Shown in pieces: positions 27,378 through 36,560 of a stretch of DNA of 57,160 nt. The stretch is from assembly GCA_034432855.1 (NCBI GenBank), contig DAOUBA010000071.1, forward strand, positions 1 to 57,160, in the 5' to 3' direction. Each line of letters begins with the position of its first letter. The first letter of the stretch is position 1. Under the pieces are notes generated by a model. The model ran no database searches, was not told where the DNA came from, and worked only from the letters and a program-made list of their open reading frames with translations. The translations under genes and the position numbers were made by a program. This DNA comes from DAOUBA01 sp034432855 (GTDB lineage: Bacteria; Chloroflexota; Anaerolineae; B4-G1).

Positions 27378-27777
27378 GGCCAAAGTCCACGAAATTCGCG
27401 GCTGGTTAGTCAAGGCCCTCTACGATCTGCGCTCTGCTGAACGGCTGCTTGCCGGTCCCGATCCATTGTGCGGCCCGGCTGGATTCCACTGCCAGCAGGC
27501 GGCCGAAAAGACGTTAAAGGCGTACCTCACCTGGCGTGATGAGCCTTTCGAGAAGATACACTCACTGGTGGCACAATGCCTGGTGTTCGATTCGGCCTTT
27601 GCAGAATTGCGGGTCGCTGCCACAACGTTGACACCTTATGCAGTGGACACACGCTATCCTGGCGACCTGCTCGAACTGACCGAGGCGGAAGCACGGGAAG
27701 CGTTGGCGCTGGCGCGCCAAGTATGGGATTTTGTGTTGCAGCGTTTGCCCCCTGAAACGCGAGTTGAGATAACATAG
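27370..27777 (+). CDS. HEPN-domain protein
   Basis: Protein of 135 residues: WLVKALYDLRSAERLLAG, GFHCQQAAEKTLKAYLTW and KIHSLVAQC, the helical HEPN layout. It overlaps the broken nucleotidyltransferase by 8 bp. If the antitoxin half is damaged, the HEPN protein would need to be harmless or controlled otherwise. Confidence 0.82.
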   Translation: MDEAKVHEIRGWLVKALYDLRSAERLLAGPDPLCGPAGFHCQQAAEKTLKAYLTWRDEPFEKIHSLVAQCLVFDSAFAELRVAATTLTPYAVDTRYPGDLLELTEAEAREALALARQVWDFVLQRLPPETRVEIT

Positions 27778-27801
27778 GGGAGCGAACGAGCGCCTCTGGG
27801 A

Positions 27802-27826
27802 TAGGGGCGGGATAACCCCGCTCCTA
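27802..27826 (+). terminator. hairpin downstream of the HEPN gene
   Basis: TAGGGGCGGG-ATAA-CCCCGCTCCTA with one mismatch, followed by a weak CCTTTAT. Probable terminator; related in sequence to the one at 31855. Confidence 0.5.
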
Positions 27827-27850
27827 CCTTTATGTCTCACGTGTCACGTC

Positions 27851-27879
27851 TTGACAACTCCCCCCACCGGTGGTATAAG
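27851..27879 (+). promoter_or_regulatory. promoter of the Gld-like ABC operon
   Basis: TTGACA (27851-27856), 17 bp, TATAAG (27874-27879). Confidence 0.75.
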
Positions 27880-27929
27880 TACGCCCCGTTGGAGTAACCT
27901 TGCCTTTGCCAGATCGGGAGGTGAAAGCC

Positions 27930-28883
27930 ATGATCGAAGTCCAAAACCTGACCCACTACTACGGCCCCACCCGCGCGATCCACAACCTCAACTTCCGCGT
28001 AGACAAGGGGGAGGTCGTCGGCTTCCTGGGGCCTAACGGCGCAGGAAAGACGACAACGATGCGCATCCTGACCGGCTTTATGCCCCCCAGCCAGGGCACG
28101 GCCCAGGTGGCCGGCTTTGACGTCTTTTACGATTCGCTGGAGGTGCGCCGCCGCGTCGGCTATATGCCGGAGACGGTGCCCCTCTACCCCGAAATGACCG
28201 TGCGGGCCTACCTGGACTATATGGCCGCGCTACGCAAATTGCCCAAACGCAGGCGGGCGGTAGACCGGGCTATGGAAGCCTGCGCTATCACCGACCGCGC
28301 CAACCAGATGATCGCCAAACTCTCCAAGGGCTATCGCCAGCGCGTCGGGCTGGCTCAGGCCATCCTCCACGAGCCGGAAGTGCTCATCCTCGACGAGCCG
28401 ACCATCGGCCTTGACCCCCGGCAAGTAACCGAAGTGCGCTCACTCATCCGCGAGATCGGCCGCGAGCACACCGTCATCCTCAGTTCCCACATCCTCCCCG
28501 AAGTCAGCCAGATGTGCAGCCGCGTGCTCATCATCAACAAGGGCGAGATCGTCGCCGAAGGCACGCCGGAGGAGTTGACTGCCCAGTTGCAGGGAGCCGA
28601 GCGCGTGCTGGTGCGCATCGCAGGCGCCGGCCCGGAGGTGACGACAGCACTCCGGCAGGTGGACGGCGTGCTGGACGTCGAGCGGATGGATGACGGCGCC
28701 TATCAAATCTCGTGCATCAAGGGGAGCGACCGTCGCGCCGAACTGGCCCGCGCCATCGTCGAACGCGGTTGGGGATTGCTGGAACTGCGCAGCGTCGGCA
28801 TGAGCCTGGAGGACATATTCCTCCAGTTGACTACCGAGGAGCCGCGCGAGACTCCTGCTGGAGAAGGAGGCAAAGATGCGTAA
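27930..28883 (+). CDS. ABC transporter ATP-binding protein (GldA-like)
   Basis: Protein of 317 residues with Walker A GPNGAGKTT, signature LSKGYRQRVGLAQAIL and Walker B VLILDEPTIGLD, followed by the SSHILPEVSQMCSR H-loop. The C-terminal 90 residues form the regulatory extension seen in GldA/CcmA-like proteins. GGGAGGTG sets the ATG. It heads a four-gene operon with GldF- and GldG-like genes. In Bacteroidetes Gld proteins serve gliding; in other phyla the role is undefined. Confidence 0.93.
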   Translation: MIEVQNLTHYYGPTRAIHNLNFRVDKGEVVGFLGPNGAGKTTTMRILTGFMPPSQGTAQVAGFDVFYDSLEVRRRVGYMPETVPLYPEMTVRAYLDYMAALRKLPKRRRAVDRAMEACAITDRANQMIAKLSKGYRQRVGLAQAILHEPEVLILDEPTIGLDPRQVTEVRSLIREIGREHTVILSSHILPEVSQMCSRVLIINKGEIVAEGTPEELTAQLQGAERVLVRIAGAGPEVTTALRQVDGVLDVERMDDGAYQISCIKGSDRRAELARAIVERGWGLLELRSVGMSLEDIFLQLTTEEPRETPAGEGGKDA

Positions 28884-29595
28884 CGTCTGGACGATCGCAC
28901 GGCGAGAGTTGTACGCCTACTTCAGTTCCCCCATCGCCTATGTCTCGATGGCCGCGTTCCTGGCGGTGATGGGACTGCTCTACTGGCTGTTCATCATCTA
29001 CACGAACGAAGCCACCATGCGCTACATCCTGGCCAATGGGTGGCTTTCCTTCCTGATGATCCTATTTACTGCCGTGATCACGATGCGCCTGTTGGCGGAG
29101 GAACAGCGGTCAGGGACTATCGAGTTGGTGCTCACCGCGCCGGTGCGCGATTGGGAACTGGTGCTGGGCAAATATCTGGCCAGTCTGATCCTCTTCCTGG
29201 TCATGCTGGTCATCACATTCTACCAGCCCATCATCATGAAGAGCCTGGGGAATCCCGACCTGAGCGCGACCGCCAGCGGCTACCTGGGCTTTTTCCTGGC
29301 CGGGGCGGCGTTGCTGGCGATCGGCACGATGACCTCGACCTTCACCCGCAACCAGGTGGTCGCCGCCATCCTGGCAATCGCCATCTGTGTGGCACTGTGG
29401 CTGATCCAATTTGCCGGCGCTCGTTCTCCCGGCACCTTCGTTGGCGAATTCCTTAACAAACTGGCGTTCTTCAATCATTACTATGACTTTTCGGACGGGC
29501 TGATTGACACTCAGCACATCGTCTACTACGTGAGCGTGGCAGCTGCTGCCCTGTTTATTGCCACGCGCGTGGTGGAGGCAAGGAGGTGGCGGTAA
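28876..29595 (+). CDS. ABC transporter permease (GldF-like, ABC-2 type)
   Basis: Protein of 239 residues with six predicted membrane segments and the ABC-2 segment RLLAEEQRSGTIELVLTAPV that contacts the ATPase. It overlaps the ATPase gene by 8 bp and the GldG-like gene by 1 bp. Confidence 0.92.
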   Translation: MRNVWTIARRELYAYFSSPIAYVSMAAFLAVMGLLYWLFIIYTNEATMRYILANGWLSFLMILFTAVITMRLLAEEQRSGTIELVLTAPVRDWELVLGKYLASLILFLVMLVITFYQPIIMKSLGNPDLSATASGYLGFFLAGAALLAIGTMTSTFTRNQVVAAILAIAICVALWLIQFAGARSPGTFVGEFLNKLAFFNHYYDFSDGLIDTQHIVYYVSVAAAALFIATRVVEARRWR

Positions 29596-31199
29596 TGGAA
29601 CGCGCCAAGCGATTCATCAAGGCATACAACTTTATCCTGGGCTACCTCGCCGTTGCCGCATTGCTGGCTGCCCTGATCCGCTACATCCTCTACCGGCAGA
29701 TGGACAATTGGCTGTGGGGCTTTCTCATCGGCGGCGGCGTGGCCGGCGTGCTGTTCATTGTTGCCTACGCTTGGACCCAGCCGGAGCAGGTGCGCGCGCT
29801 TCCGAAAAGGACCCGCGATATCCTCCTCCGGCGCGGCACCCGCTACGGCACCAACGCCGTGGTGATGAGCGTCGCCTTCGTCGGCATCCTGATCCTGCTG
29901 AATTACCTCGGCGGTCGCTACCACAAGGTCATAGATGCCACGGAGTTGAAAGAATATTCCCTCACCCCCCAATCCATCCAGGTATTGGCCGAGATTGACA
30001 AACCGGTCACGATCGTCGGCTTTTTCCCCGGCGAGAGCGCCCAACGCACGAACTTTGATCGGCTACTGAACCAGTACCTCATGCACAGCAGTCAACTTTC
30101 CTACACCGTGATTGATCCCGACCGCGAGCCGATCAAGGCCAGCCAGTATCCGAACGCCCCGCGCACGGGGCTGCTGATCCAGTGCGACGAACGCAGTGAG
30201 ATCGTCTACCTGCCTGAGGAAGAGGACATTACCAGCGCCTTGCTCAAGGTGACCCGCACGGAGAAGAAGGTGATCTATTTCCTCACCGGCCATCGCGAGC
30301 GAGACATCGAGGGCGACGCCGACGACGGGTATTCCATCGTCACCCACTCGTTGCAGCGGCAGAACTATGAGGTGCGCACGCTCAACCTGGCCATCACTAC
30401 GACCGTGCCCGGCGACGCAGCCGTCCTTGTCATCGCCGGCCCGCAGACCAGACTCCTGCCCGAAGAGATCGCGCGACTGCGGGAGTACCTGGCCCAGGGT
30501 GGCAGGGCACTCATCATGCAGGACCCACCCATCCAATATCAGAACCAGGACACCGGCTTGAACGAGGTCCTCACCATGTGGAAGGCACGCTTCGATAGTG
30601 GGGTCATCGTAGACCTGCCCAGTTCGCTCCTGGGCAGCCAATTCTACCCGGTCGTCGGTAACTACCGCTATAGCCAGATCACCCGCGACATGGGCGGCCT
30701 GGCAACCTTTTTCCCCGTTGCCTGCGCCGTGCAGCAGACCGAGCAGGACAACACCGGGACTCTTTTCTTCGCCTCTCTGGCCGATACCTCACAGCAGAGT
30801 TGGGCCGAGCAGGACACGAGTTCGGCCCAAGTCCAGTTCAACGAAGGGGTAGACACGCAGGGGCCACTCGTACTCATCGCAAAGATCGAATCCACACCGA
30901 GGACCGAGACCGGAGAGCCAATAGGCACGGACATCAAGACCCGTATGGTGCTGGTCGGCGATTCGGATTTCGCCTCCAACGGATTCGTCAAGAGCCTGGG
31001 CAACGAGATGCTGTTCCTCAACTCGATCAACTGGCTGGCGGAGGAGGAGAGCCTGATCGCCATCGGCCCCAAGAGCACGCAGCCACGCACCGTGTACCTT
31101 TCGCGCTTCCAGAGCACTCTGATCCTCCTGGTTGGCGTTGTGGGCATTCCTCTGGCGCTCCTGGTCATCGGCATCATTGTGTGGTGGTTGAGGAGGTGA
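29595..31199 (+). CDS. GldG-like ABC auxiliary membrane protein
   Basis: Protein of 534 residues: two or three N-terminal membrane helices, a large extracytoplasmic region with the GldG/ABC_transp_aux domain (DATELKEYSLTPQSIQVLAEID, VIYFLTGHRERDIEG, VLVIAGPQTRLLPEEIARLREYL) and a final C-terminal helix (STLILLVGVVGIPLALLVIG). AAGGAGG selects this ATG over one 9 bp upstream. Confidence 0.9.
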   Translation: MERAKRFIKAYNFILGYLAVAALLAALIRYILYRQMDNWLWGFLIGGGVAGVLFIVAYAWTQPEQVRALPKRTRDILLRRGTRYGTNAVVMSVAFVGILILLNYLGGRYHKVIDATELKEYSLTPQSIQVLAEIDKPVTIVGFFPGESAQRTNFDRLLNQYLMHSSQLSYTVIDPDREPIKASQYPNAPRTGLLIQCDERSEIVYLPEEEDITSALLKVTRTEKKVIYFLTGHRERDIEGDADDGYSIVTHSLQRQNYEVRTLNLAITTTVPGDAAVLVIAGPQTRLLPEEIARLREYLAQGGRALIMQDPPIQYQNQDTGLNEVLTMWKARFDSGVIVDLPSSLLGSQFYPVVGNYRYSQITRDMGGLATFFPVACAVQQTEQDNTGTLFFASLADTSQQSWAEQDTSSAQVQFNEGVDTQGPLVLIAKIESTPRTETGEPIGTDIKTRMVLVGDSDFASNGFVKSLGNEMLFLNSINWLAEEESLIAIGPKSTQPRTVYLSRFQSTLILLVGVVGIPLALLVIGIIVWWLRR

Positions 31200-31203
31200 G
31201 ACT

Positions 31204-31851
31204 GTGGGATCGCGTAAGCCATGGATTACGACGCTCATCCTGGTCGGCGTCCTGGCTGTGTTGGCGATTGTCACCGCGTGGGTATCCAAACTGCCGGCGC
31301 CGGCCGAGGAAGGAGTAGAACCGACAGCCGCTCCCCTCTGGGGGGACGTGGACGAAGACATCACGGGGATCACGGTCACCATAGGACTGGAGCGCGTGGC
31401 CGTGCAACGCGACGCCGAGGGCTGGCGGATGCTCTTACCCTCGGAGGGTGAAGCCGATAAAGTCCGTCTCATCAGGGTAGCATCCAGCCTGGGCGATCTG
31501 CGCTACACCCGCGCCCTGGCCGACATAGGCGATCTGGCAACTTTTGGCTTGCAGCCACCGCAGGCGCAGGCCACGCTGGTGTCCAGCGGGGGATTGACGA
31601 TTGACCTGACCATCGGCATCACCAACCCGATAGGTTCTTCCCGCTATGTGCAAATAGCGGGCGATCCAAAGGTATACCTGGTATCGGCTTACAGCCTGCA
31701 AGACCTTTTCGATTTGGTGCAATCCCCGCCGTATCCGCCAACACCCATTCCCTCGCCCAGCCCGGTAGAAACGCCGACGATGGAACCCACCCCGGTGCCT
31801 ACCGCAACGCCGACACCCACCAAGACACCACAACCTACGCCATCGTCATAG
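31204..31851 (+). CDS. DUF4340-domain membrane-anchored protein
   Basis: Protein of 215 residues with a GTG start, one N-terminal membrane anchor, a DUF4340-like domain (EGWRMLLPSEGEADKVRL, TFGLQPPQAQATL, YVQIAGDPKVYLVSAY) and a Pro/Thr-rich C-terminal tail. DUF4340 proteins regularly follow gldG-like genes, so it likely acts with this ABC system outside the membrane. Confidence 0.82.
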   Translation: MGSRKPWITTLILVGVLAVLAIVTAWVSKLPAPAEEGVEPTAAPLWGDVDEDITGITVTIGLERVAVQRDAEGWRMLLPSEGEADKVRLIRVASSLGDLRYTRALADIGDLATFGLQPPQAQATLVSSGGLTIDLTIGITNPIGSSRYVQIAGDPKVYLVSAYSLQDLFDLVQSPPYPPTPIPSPSPVETPTMEPTPVPTATPTPTKTPQPTPSS

Positions 31852-31854
31852 AGT

Positions 31855-31881
31855 AGGGGCGGGGTAATCCCGCCCCTTTCT
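31855..31881 (+). terminator. terminator of the Gld-like operon
   Basis: AGGGGCGGG-GTAAT-CCCGCCCCT, a perfect 9-bp stem followed by TTTC. Confidence 0.75.
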
Positions 31882-31903
31882 CAACCCGGCCATTTGTGTT
31901 ACA

Positions 31904-32563
31904 ATGGCAACTGCGATGGTTAGACTTTTGCTGGCCTCCCGGTCTCCGCGCCGCCACGACTTGTTGGCGCTTCTGGGGCTCCCGTTCGATGTGACAGCGA
32001 CGGACGTAGATGAGACTCCACAGCCTGGCGAATCCCCTGCTGCCCTGGTTGCCCGGCTGAGCCACGAGAAGGCCCGCGCCGCCGTCGCCCCGCCCAACGC
32101 GCTCATCATCGCGTGCGACACCGTCGTCGCTTTGAACGGCACTCCGCTGGGCAAGCCACGCGACGCCGCCGAGGCGACGGAAATGTTGCGTCGCCTGCGC
32201 GGGCGTCCTCACGCCGTCTACAGCGCGGTCACCCTGCTCGAAGTGGCTACCTGGCGCGAGCAAAACGCCGTGGCCGAGACAACCGTGGTGATGCGCGCCT
32301 ATACCGACGCCGAACTGGCCGCTTATGTCGCCAGCGGCGATCCACTGGACAAAGCCGGCGCCTACGCCATCCAGCACGCCGGATTCCATCCGGTCACCAA
32401 AGTCCAGGGCTGCTACGCCAACGTGACCGGCCTGCCGCTCTGCCACCTCACCCGCTGCCTGCGCGCCTGGGGTATTGAGCCGGCCCGCGATGTTCCCGCT
32501 GCCTGCCAGGCCCATACCGGTTATTGCTGCACCATATACCCGAGCATTTTGGGTGACCGATGA
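31904..32563 (+). CDS. maf: Maf-family nucleoside triphosphate pyrophosphatase
   Basis: Protein of 219 residues that hydrolyses non-canonical nucleotides such as dTTP/UTP analogues. It has LLLASRSPRRHDLLALLG, DVDETP, LIIACDTVVALNGTPLGKP, and DKAGAYAIQHAG in place of the usual DKAGAY-IQG. The ATG at 31916 (MVRLLLAS) is an alternative; a TTACAAT -10 box ends just before 31904, so the message would be nearly leaderless. The last 30 residues go beyond the usual family end. It overlaps the next gene by 4 bp. Confidence 0.92.
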   Translation: MATAMVRLLLASRSPRRHDLLALLGLPFDVTATDVDETPQPGESPAALVARLSHEKARAAVAPPNALIIACDTVVALNGTPLGKPRDAAEATEMLRRLRGRPHAVYSAVTLLEVATWREQNAVAETTVVMRAYTDAELAAYVASGDPLDKAGAYAIQHAGFHPVTKVQGCYANVTGLPLCHLTRCLRAWGIEPARDVPAACQAHTGYCCTIYPSILGDR

Positions 32564-34779
32564 CCGATTCCTGTCGCATATTGCGTATCGCGTGTTGCGT
32601 GTTGCGTGTTGCGTGTTGCGTATCGGCGGCGCTCCTGCTTGCGGGCTGCTCTCGCTCCCCAGCCAGCCAACCAACCAACCCACCAACCAGCCAACTAACC
32701 AACCAGCCAGCCAGCCAGCCAACCCCAACTCCGCTGCTGCCGCCTGATGCAACTGCCGCCGCGTTTCTGAGTGCCTGGCAGGAAGGTGATTATGCGACGA
32801 TGTATGCGCGTCTCTCGCCAGCCAGCCTTGCTGCAATTGACGCTTCCAGTTTCACGCAGCGTTACCAAAACGCCCTCGCGACCGCCACTGTGCTCACCGT
32901 CACCACGCGCCTGAGAGCCTCGCTGCAGGAGGGCGACCGCGCCCAGGTCGCCTTTCACCTGGAATTGGAGACCGCGCTGGTAGGCACGCTTATCACCGAC
33001 ACAGTGATGTCGCTCTGCCTGCACGAGGGACAGTGGTGGGTGGATTGGGACGAGGGATTGATCTGGCCGCAACTGGTAGGTGGACACTATTTTCGCATGG
33101 ACTATTTCATCCCGGTACGGGCCAACATCTATGATCGCAACGGACTGGGGCTGGCGACCCAGGGCACCATCGTCACCGTCGGCGTCATCCCCGGCAAGAT
33201 CGCCGACGAGGACACGCTCCTGGCGGCGCTCGCGCTTGTCACCGGGCTTGCGCCGGATGAGATTCGTGGGCGGTACGTGGCTGCTCCCGCCAATTGGAAG
33301 GTGCCCATCGCCGACATCCCCGCCGAGGTCAGCGTGCAGCATAACGACTTGCTCTCTTCGATCCCAGGCATCTACCGGGACGAGAAACCCGGACGCACCT
33401 ATCCCCGCGGCGAGGCCGCGCCGCACATCGTCGGCTGGGTCTCTCCGGTGCCGGCCGAGCAGTTGGCCGCATACAAAGCGCGCGGCTATCGCGGCGACGA
33501 GTGGGTGGGCGTCTCAGGATTGGAGGCATGGGGAGAAGCGATCCTGGCCGGGCAGCACGGCGGACGGCTGATCGTGGTCACGGCTACGGGCGAGTGGGTC
33601 GCCACGGTGGCCGAGCGACCCGCCATACCCAGCCGCGCCATCTACACCACGATTGACCGCAACTTCCAGGAGCAGGTGCAGCGTATCCTGGGGGGGCGCA
33701 AAGGCGCCATCGTCGTGCTCGACGTGCACACCGGCGCGGTGCGGGCGCTGGCGAGCGGCCCCGGCTTCGACTCCAATGCATTCGTCGGCCCGGCAGGGGC
33801 GGTGGAGCGCGCCCAAATCCTGGCCGATCCCCGCAATCCGCTCTTCAACCGCGCCACTCAGGCCACCTATCCGACTGGTTCGGTCTTCAAGATCGTCACG
33901 ATGGCAGCGGGGATGGAGGCGGCCGGAATGGACCCGCTCAACACGGTTTTCTATTGCCCTGGCTATTGGGAGGGACTGGGGCCGGCCGCACGCAAGGCGT
34001 GCTGGAAGAAGGAGGGCCACGGCAACATCCGGCTCGAAGATGCGCTGACGGCTTCATGCAATGTCACCTTCTACGCGGTGGGACAGATGCTCGATGGAAT
34101 AGGACAGGATGTGCTCCCGCAGTTCGGGCGTGGTTTTGGCTTCGGCGCGCCGACCGGACTGGCGGGCCTGCCCGAGACGGGGGGCCTGATACCTGACCCA
34201 ACCTGGAAGGTTAACGCGCTCGGTGAACCCTGGTGGGTGGGCGACACGATCAACCTGGCCATCGGCCAAGGCTATCTGTTGGTGACGCCGCTGCAGGCGG
34301 CGCGTGCACTCGCGGCGGTCGCCAACGGCGGCACACTATACCGCCCCTATATCGTCGAACGTATCGCTGCCGCCGGTGACATCCCCGAGCAGGTGACCCA
34401 ACCGGAGGCCGTCGGCACCCTGCCGGTCAGCCCAGAGCACCTGGCGGCGATCCAGCGGGCGCTCCTGGGAGTAACGACGAACCATTCTATCGGTACCGCC
34501 TGGCATCGTTTCACGGGCCTTAATATCCCGGTCGCCGGTAAGACCGGCACCGCCACAGCGGGCGGGCCGGATACGCGGCCTCATTCCTGGTTCGCCGCCT
34601 ATGCCCCGGCCAATGCGCCCGAAATCGCTGTCGCCGTGGTCGTGGAGAACGCCGGCGAAGGGTCCACCGTCGCCGCGCCTTTGGCCCGCCAGGTTATCGA
34701 AGCCTACTATGGCCTGCCGCTTTCCCCCTTACCCCCTCAGGCAGAAGAGGGTTATGTTCCGCCTACGCCGCAGCCATAG
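32560..34779 (+). CDS. class B penicillin-binding protein with NTF2-like N-domain, lipoprotein
   Basis: Transpeptidase of 739 residues acting on peptidoglycan outside the membrane. A lipobox LLLAGC (Cys30) is followed by a Ser/Gln/Pro/Thr repeat linker, an NTF2-like (MecA_N-type) domain near residues 65-165, a dimerisation domain (IYDRNGLGLATQG) and the transpeptidase domain with GSVFK (SxxK), SCN (SxN) and KTGTA motifs. The signal peptide is encoded by a GCGTGTT microsatellite and the linker by a CCAACCAG microsatellite. It probably builds septal or side-wall peptidoglycan. Confidence 0.9.
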   Translation: MTDSCRILRIACCVLRVACCVSAALLLAGCSRSPASQPTNPPTSQLTNQPASQPTPTPLLPPDATAAAFLSAWQEGDYATMYARLSPASLAAIDASSFTQRYQNALATATVLTVTTRLRASLQEGDRAQVAFHLELETALVGTLITDTVMSLCLHEGQWWVDWDEGLIWPQLVGGHYFRMDYFIPVRANIYDRNGLGLATQGTIVTVGVIPGKIADEDTLLAALALVTGLAPDEIRGRYVAAPANWKVPIADIPAEVSVQHNDLLSSIPGIYRDEKPGRTYPRGEAAPHIVGWVSPVPAEQLAAYKARGYRGDEWVGVSGLEAWGEAILAGQHGGRLIVVTATGEWVATVAERPAIPSRAIYTTIDRNFQEQVQRILGGRKGAIVVLDVHTGAVRALASGPGFDSNAFVGPAGAVERAQILADPRNPLFNRATQATYPTGSVFKIVTMAAGMEAAGMDPLNTVFYCPGYWEGLGPAARKACWKKEGHGNIRLEDALTASCNVTFYAVGQMLDGIGQDVLPQFGRGFGFGAPTGLAGLPETGGLIPDPTWKVNALGEPWWVGDTINLAIGQGYLLVTPLQAARALAAVANGGTLYRPYIVERIAAAGDIPEQVTQPEAVGTLPVSPEHLAAIQRALLGVTTNHSIGTAWHRFTGLNIPVAGKTGTATAGGPDTRPHSWFAAYAPANAPEIAVAVVVENAGEGSTVAAPLARQVIEAYYGLPLSPLPPQAEEGYVPPTPQP
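32580..32722. repeat. two coding microsatellites at the 5' end of the PBP gene
   Basis: A heptamer array of GCGTGTT-type units (about 32582-32628) encodes part of the signal peptide; a CCAACCAG/CCAGCCAG array (about 32657-32722) encodes the Gln-Pro-Thr-Ser linker. Confidence 0.85.
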
Positions 34780-34791
34780 AACGGAGCCGGG

Positions 34792-35553
34792 CTACGCCCA
34801 ATACGCGGTCGCCTGCAGCCCGGTGCGCCGCTGGACCTCCTGAGCAATGCGCCGCAGTTCCGTGGATGGCACGCGCTCCACGCCCGTATCCGGCACGGGC
34901 CGGTCTGTGCTGTAGACTTGCACGTGCACCGGGCGGATCTCGGCCAGCGCTGCCAGCCACGCCTCGAACGGCTCTCCGCGCGCGTTGCTCACCTGGCCGT
35001 CCACGAACACGGTCTGGGTGATCAGCCCCGGAATCCCCTTCAGCCCTTCTACGATGCGTTCCAGATTCACCCCCGGCGCCGGGCAGTTGAGCGCAGCAAA
35101 GGTCGCGGCATCCCCTGCATCCAGTTTCAGGATCGGCGCGTCGAAGAGCGCCAGCGCCTCGCGGATCTCGGGACGATGCGCGGTGGTGCCGTTGGACAGG
35201 ATCGCCAGGCGCAGGCGGTTGGGCACTCTATCGAGCAGCCGACGCACTTCGGCGACAATGGCGGGAAAGTCGGGATGCAGCGTCGGCTCGCCGTTGCCGG
35301 AGAAGGTAAGGTGATCGGCGTAAGGGTAGCGGCGCACAACCTCTGTTACGGCGGCGAGCACTTGCTCAACGGCGGGGAACTGCACGTTGGCGGGCGATCC
35401 GCTGGGTACAGCGTGGCCGTAATAGCAGTAGATGCAATCGAAGGTGCACACCTTGCAGTCGGCAGGCAGCAGGTTGACGCCCAGCGAGCGCCCCAGACGG
35501 CGCGAAAAGACCGGGCCATAGGTGATGCTGTCTTGCAGACGCAGAACCCTCAT
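34792..35553 (-). CDS. radical SAM protein
   Basis: Protein of 253 residues. The radical-SAM cluster motif CTFDCIYC follows a conserved LGRSLGVNLLPADCKVC segment; then LTFSGNGEPTLHPDF and LAILSNGTT are the SAM-binding regions. This matches the COG0731-like group of Fe-S oxidoreductases. The substrate is unknown. It converges with the PBP gene 12 bp away and begins at the stop of the PhzF-like gene on the same strand. Confidence 0.88.
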   Translation of the reverse strand: MRVLRLQDSITYGPVFSRRLGRSLGVNLLPADCKVCTFDCIYCYYGHAVPSGSPANVQFPAVEQVLAAVTEVVRRYPYADHLTFSGNGEPTLHPDFPAIVAEVRRLLDRVPNRLRLAILSNGTTAHRPEIREALALFDAPILKLDAGDAATFAALNCPAPGVNLERIVEGLKGIPGLITQTVFVDGQVSNARGEPFEAWLAALAEIRPVHVQVYSTDRPVPDTGVERVPSTELRRIAQEVQRRTGLQATAYWA

Positions 35554-36476
35554 CAGAACCTGACCGTCCCCTCGATCAGCGGCACCACCTGCCCGCCGAC
35601 GCGCACGGCGGTGATCTCCCCATCGGTGTGGTCTACCTCCACGAACAGCGTGCTGGGACGGTCAATCTCCATCCCCTGCTCGCTCTTGATGTGGACGGTG
35701 GGCGCGGTCAGCGGCACGGCGCGGCGGCGCACAAGATACGCCCCCAACGCGCCGGTAATGCTGCCGGTGGCCGGGTCTTCGGGTATACCGAAGGCGGAAG
35801 CGAACATGCGCGTATGTACGGTGAAACCCAGCTGTTCGGTCTCGAAGGTAAAGACCATCACGCAGTCGGTGTCCAACGCGCGCCCCACCCGACCGAGGGT
35901 AGCGGTGTTGAGCCGGCCATCGCTCAAGGCGCGCACCTCGGCCAGCGAACGGATTGGCACGATCAACCCCGGCAGGCCGGTCGAGACGACCTGCACCGGC
36001 AGGCCGGTCCCGGTGATGGCTTCCGGTGGCAGGCCCAGCCCGGCAGCCAGTTCGCTCACGTCTTCCAGAACGGCATGGAAGGTGGGCTGCGCCTGGGTCA
36101 TCACTACACGTTCGACATGCCCACCGGACACGCGCAGGTCGGCGGGCAGGATGCCCACGCCCAACTCGAAGGTCACCCGCGTTACCGGCTCGCGCAGGGG
36201 CACGCGGCCCAGGTGCGCCAGCACCCAATGCGTGCCCACAACCGGGTGCCCGGCGAAGGGCAGTTCTTCACCGGGGGTAAAGATGCGCACTTTGAAATCG
36301 GCGTCCGGCGCCTGTGGCGGCAGCACGAAGGTGGTCTCGGAGAGGTTCATTTCGCGGGCGATCTGCTGCATCTCGACGCTGCTCAACCCCTCAGCTTCGG
36401 GAAAGACGGCCAGCGGGTTGCCGCCGAACGGACGGTCGGTGAAAACGTCCACCTGAATGAAGCGATACTCCTTCAT
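35553..36476 (-). CDS. PhzF-family isomerase
   Basis: Protein of 307 residues with the PhzF fold: RFIQVDVFTDRPFGGNPLAVF, NLSETTFVLPP with the catalytic Glu47, FTPGEELPFAGHPVVGTHWVL and EDPATGSITGALGAYLV. Phenazine PhzF isomerises a chorismate-derived intermediate; most homologs outside that pathway have unknown substrates. It overlaps the radical SAM gene by one base. Confidence 0.92.
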   Translation of the reverse strand: MKEYRFIQVDVFTDRPFGGNPLAVFPEAEGLSSVEMQQIAREMNLSETTFVLPPQAPDADFKVRIFTPGEELPFAGHPVVGTHWVLAHLGRVPLREPVTRVTFELGVGILPADLRVSGGHVERVVMTQAQPTFHAVLEDVSELAAGLGLPPEAITGTGLPVQVVSTGLPGLIVPIRSLAEVRALSDGRLNTATLGRVGRALDTDCVMVFTFETEQLGFTVHTRMFASAFGIPEDPATGSITGALGAYLVRRRAVPLTAPTVHIKSEQGMEIDRPSTLFVEVDHTDGEITAVRVGGQVVPLIEGTVRF

Positions 36477-36496
36477 TGTGTAGGCTCCTCTTCTTT

Positions 36497-36560
36497 ACCA
36501 CAAAGGACACGAAGGGCACTAAGGTTTTACTCCTTTGTGTCCGTGGTGTCCTTCGTGGTA
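36497..36560. repeat. CACAAAGGACAC-type inverted repeat, partly coding
   Basis: Near-perfect 28-bp arms (ACCACAAAGGACACGAAGGG and its partner ending TCCTTCGTGGT) around a TTTTACT loop. The right part encodes the last eleven residues and stop of the metallo-beta-lactamase-fold protein. Confidence 0.9.
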
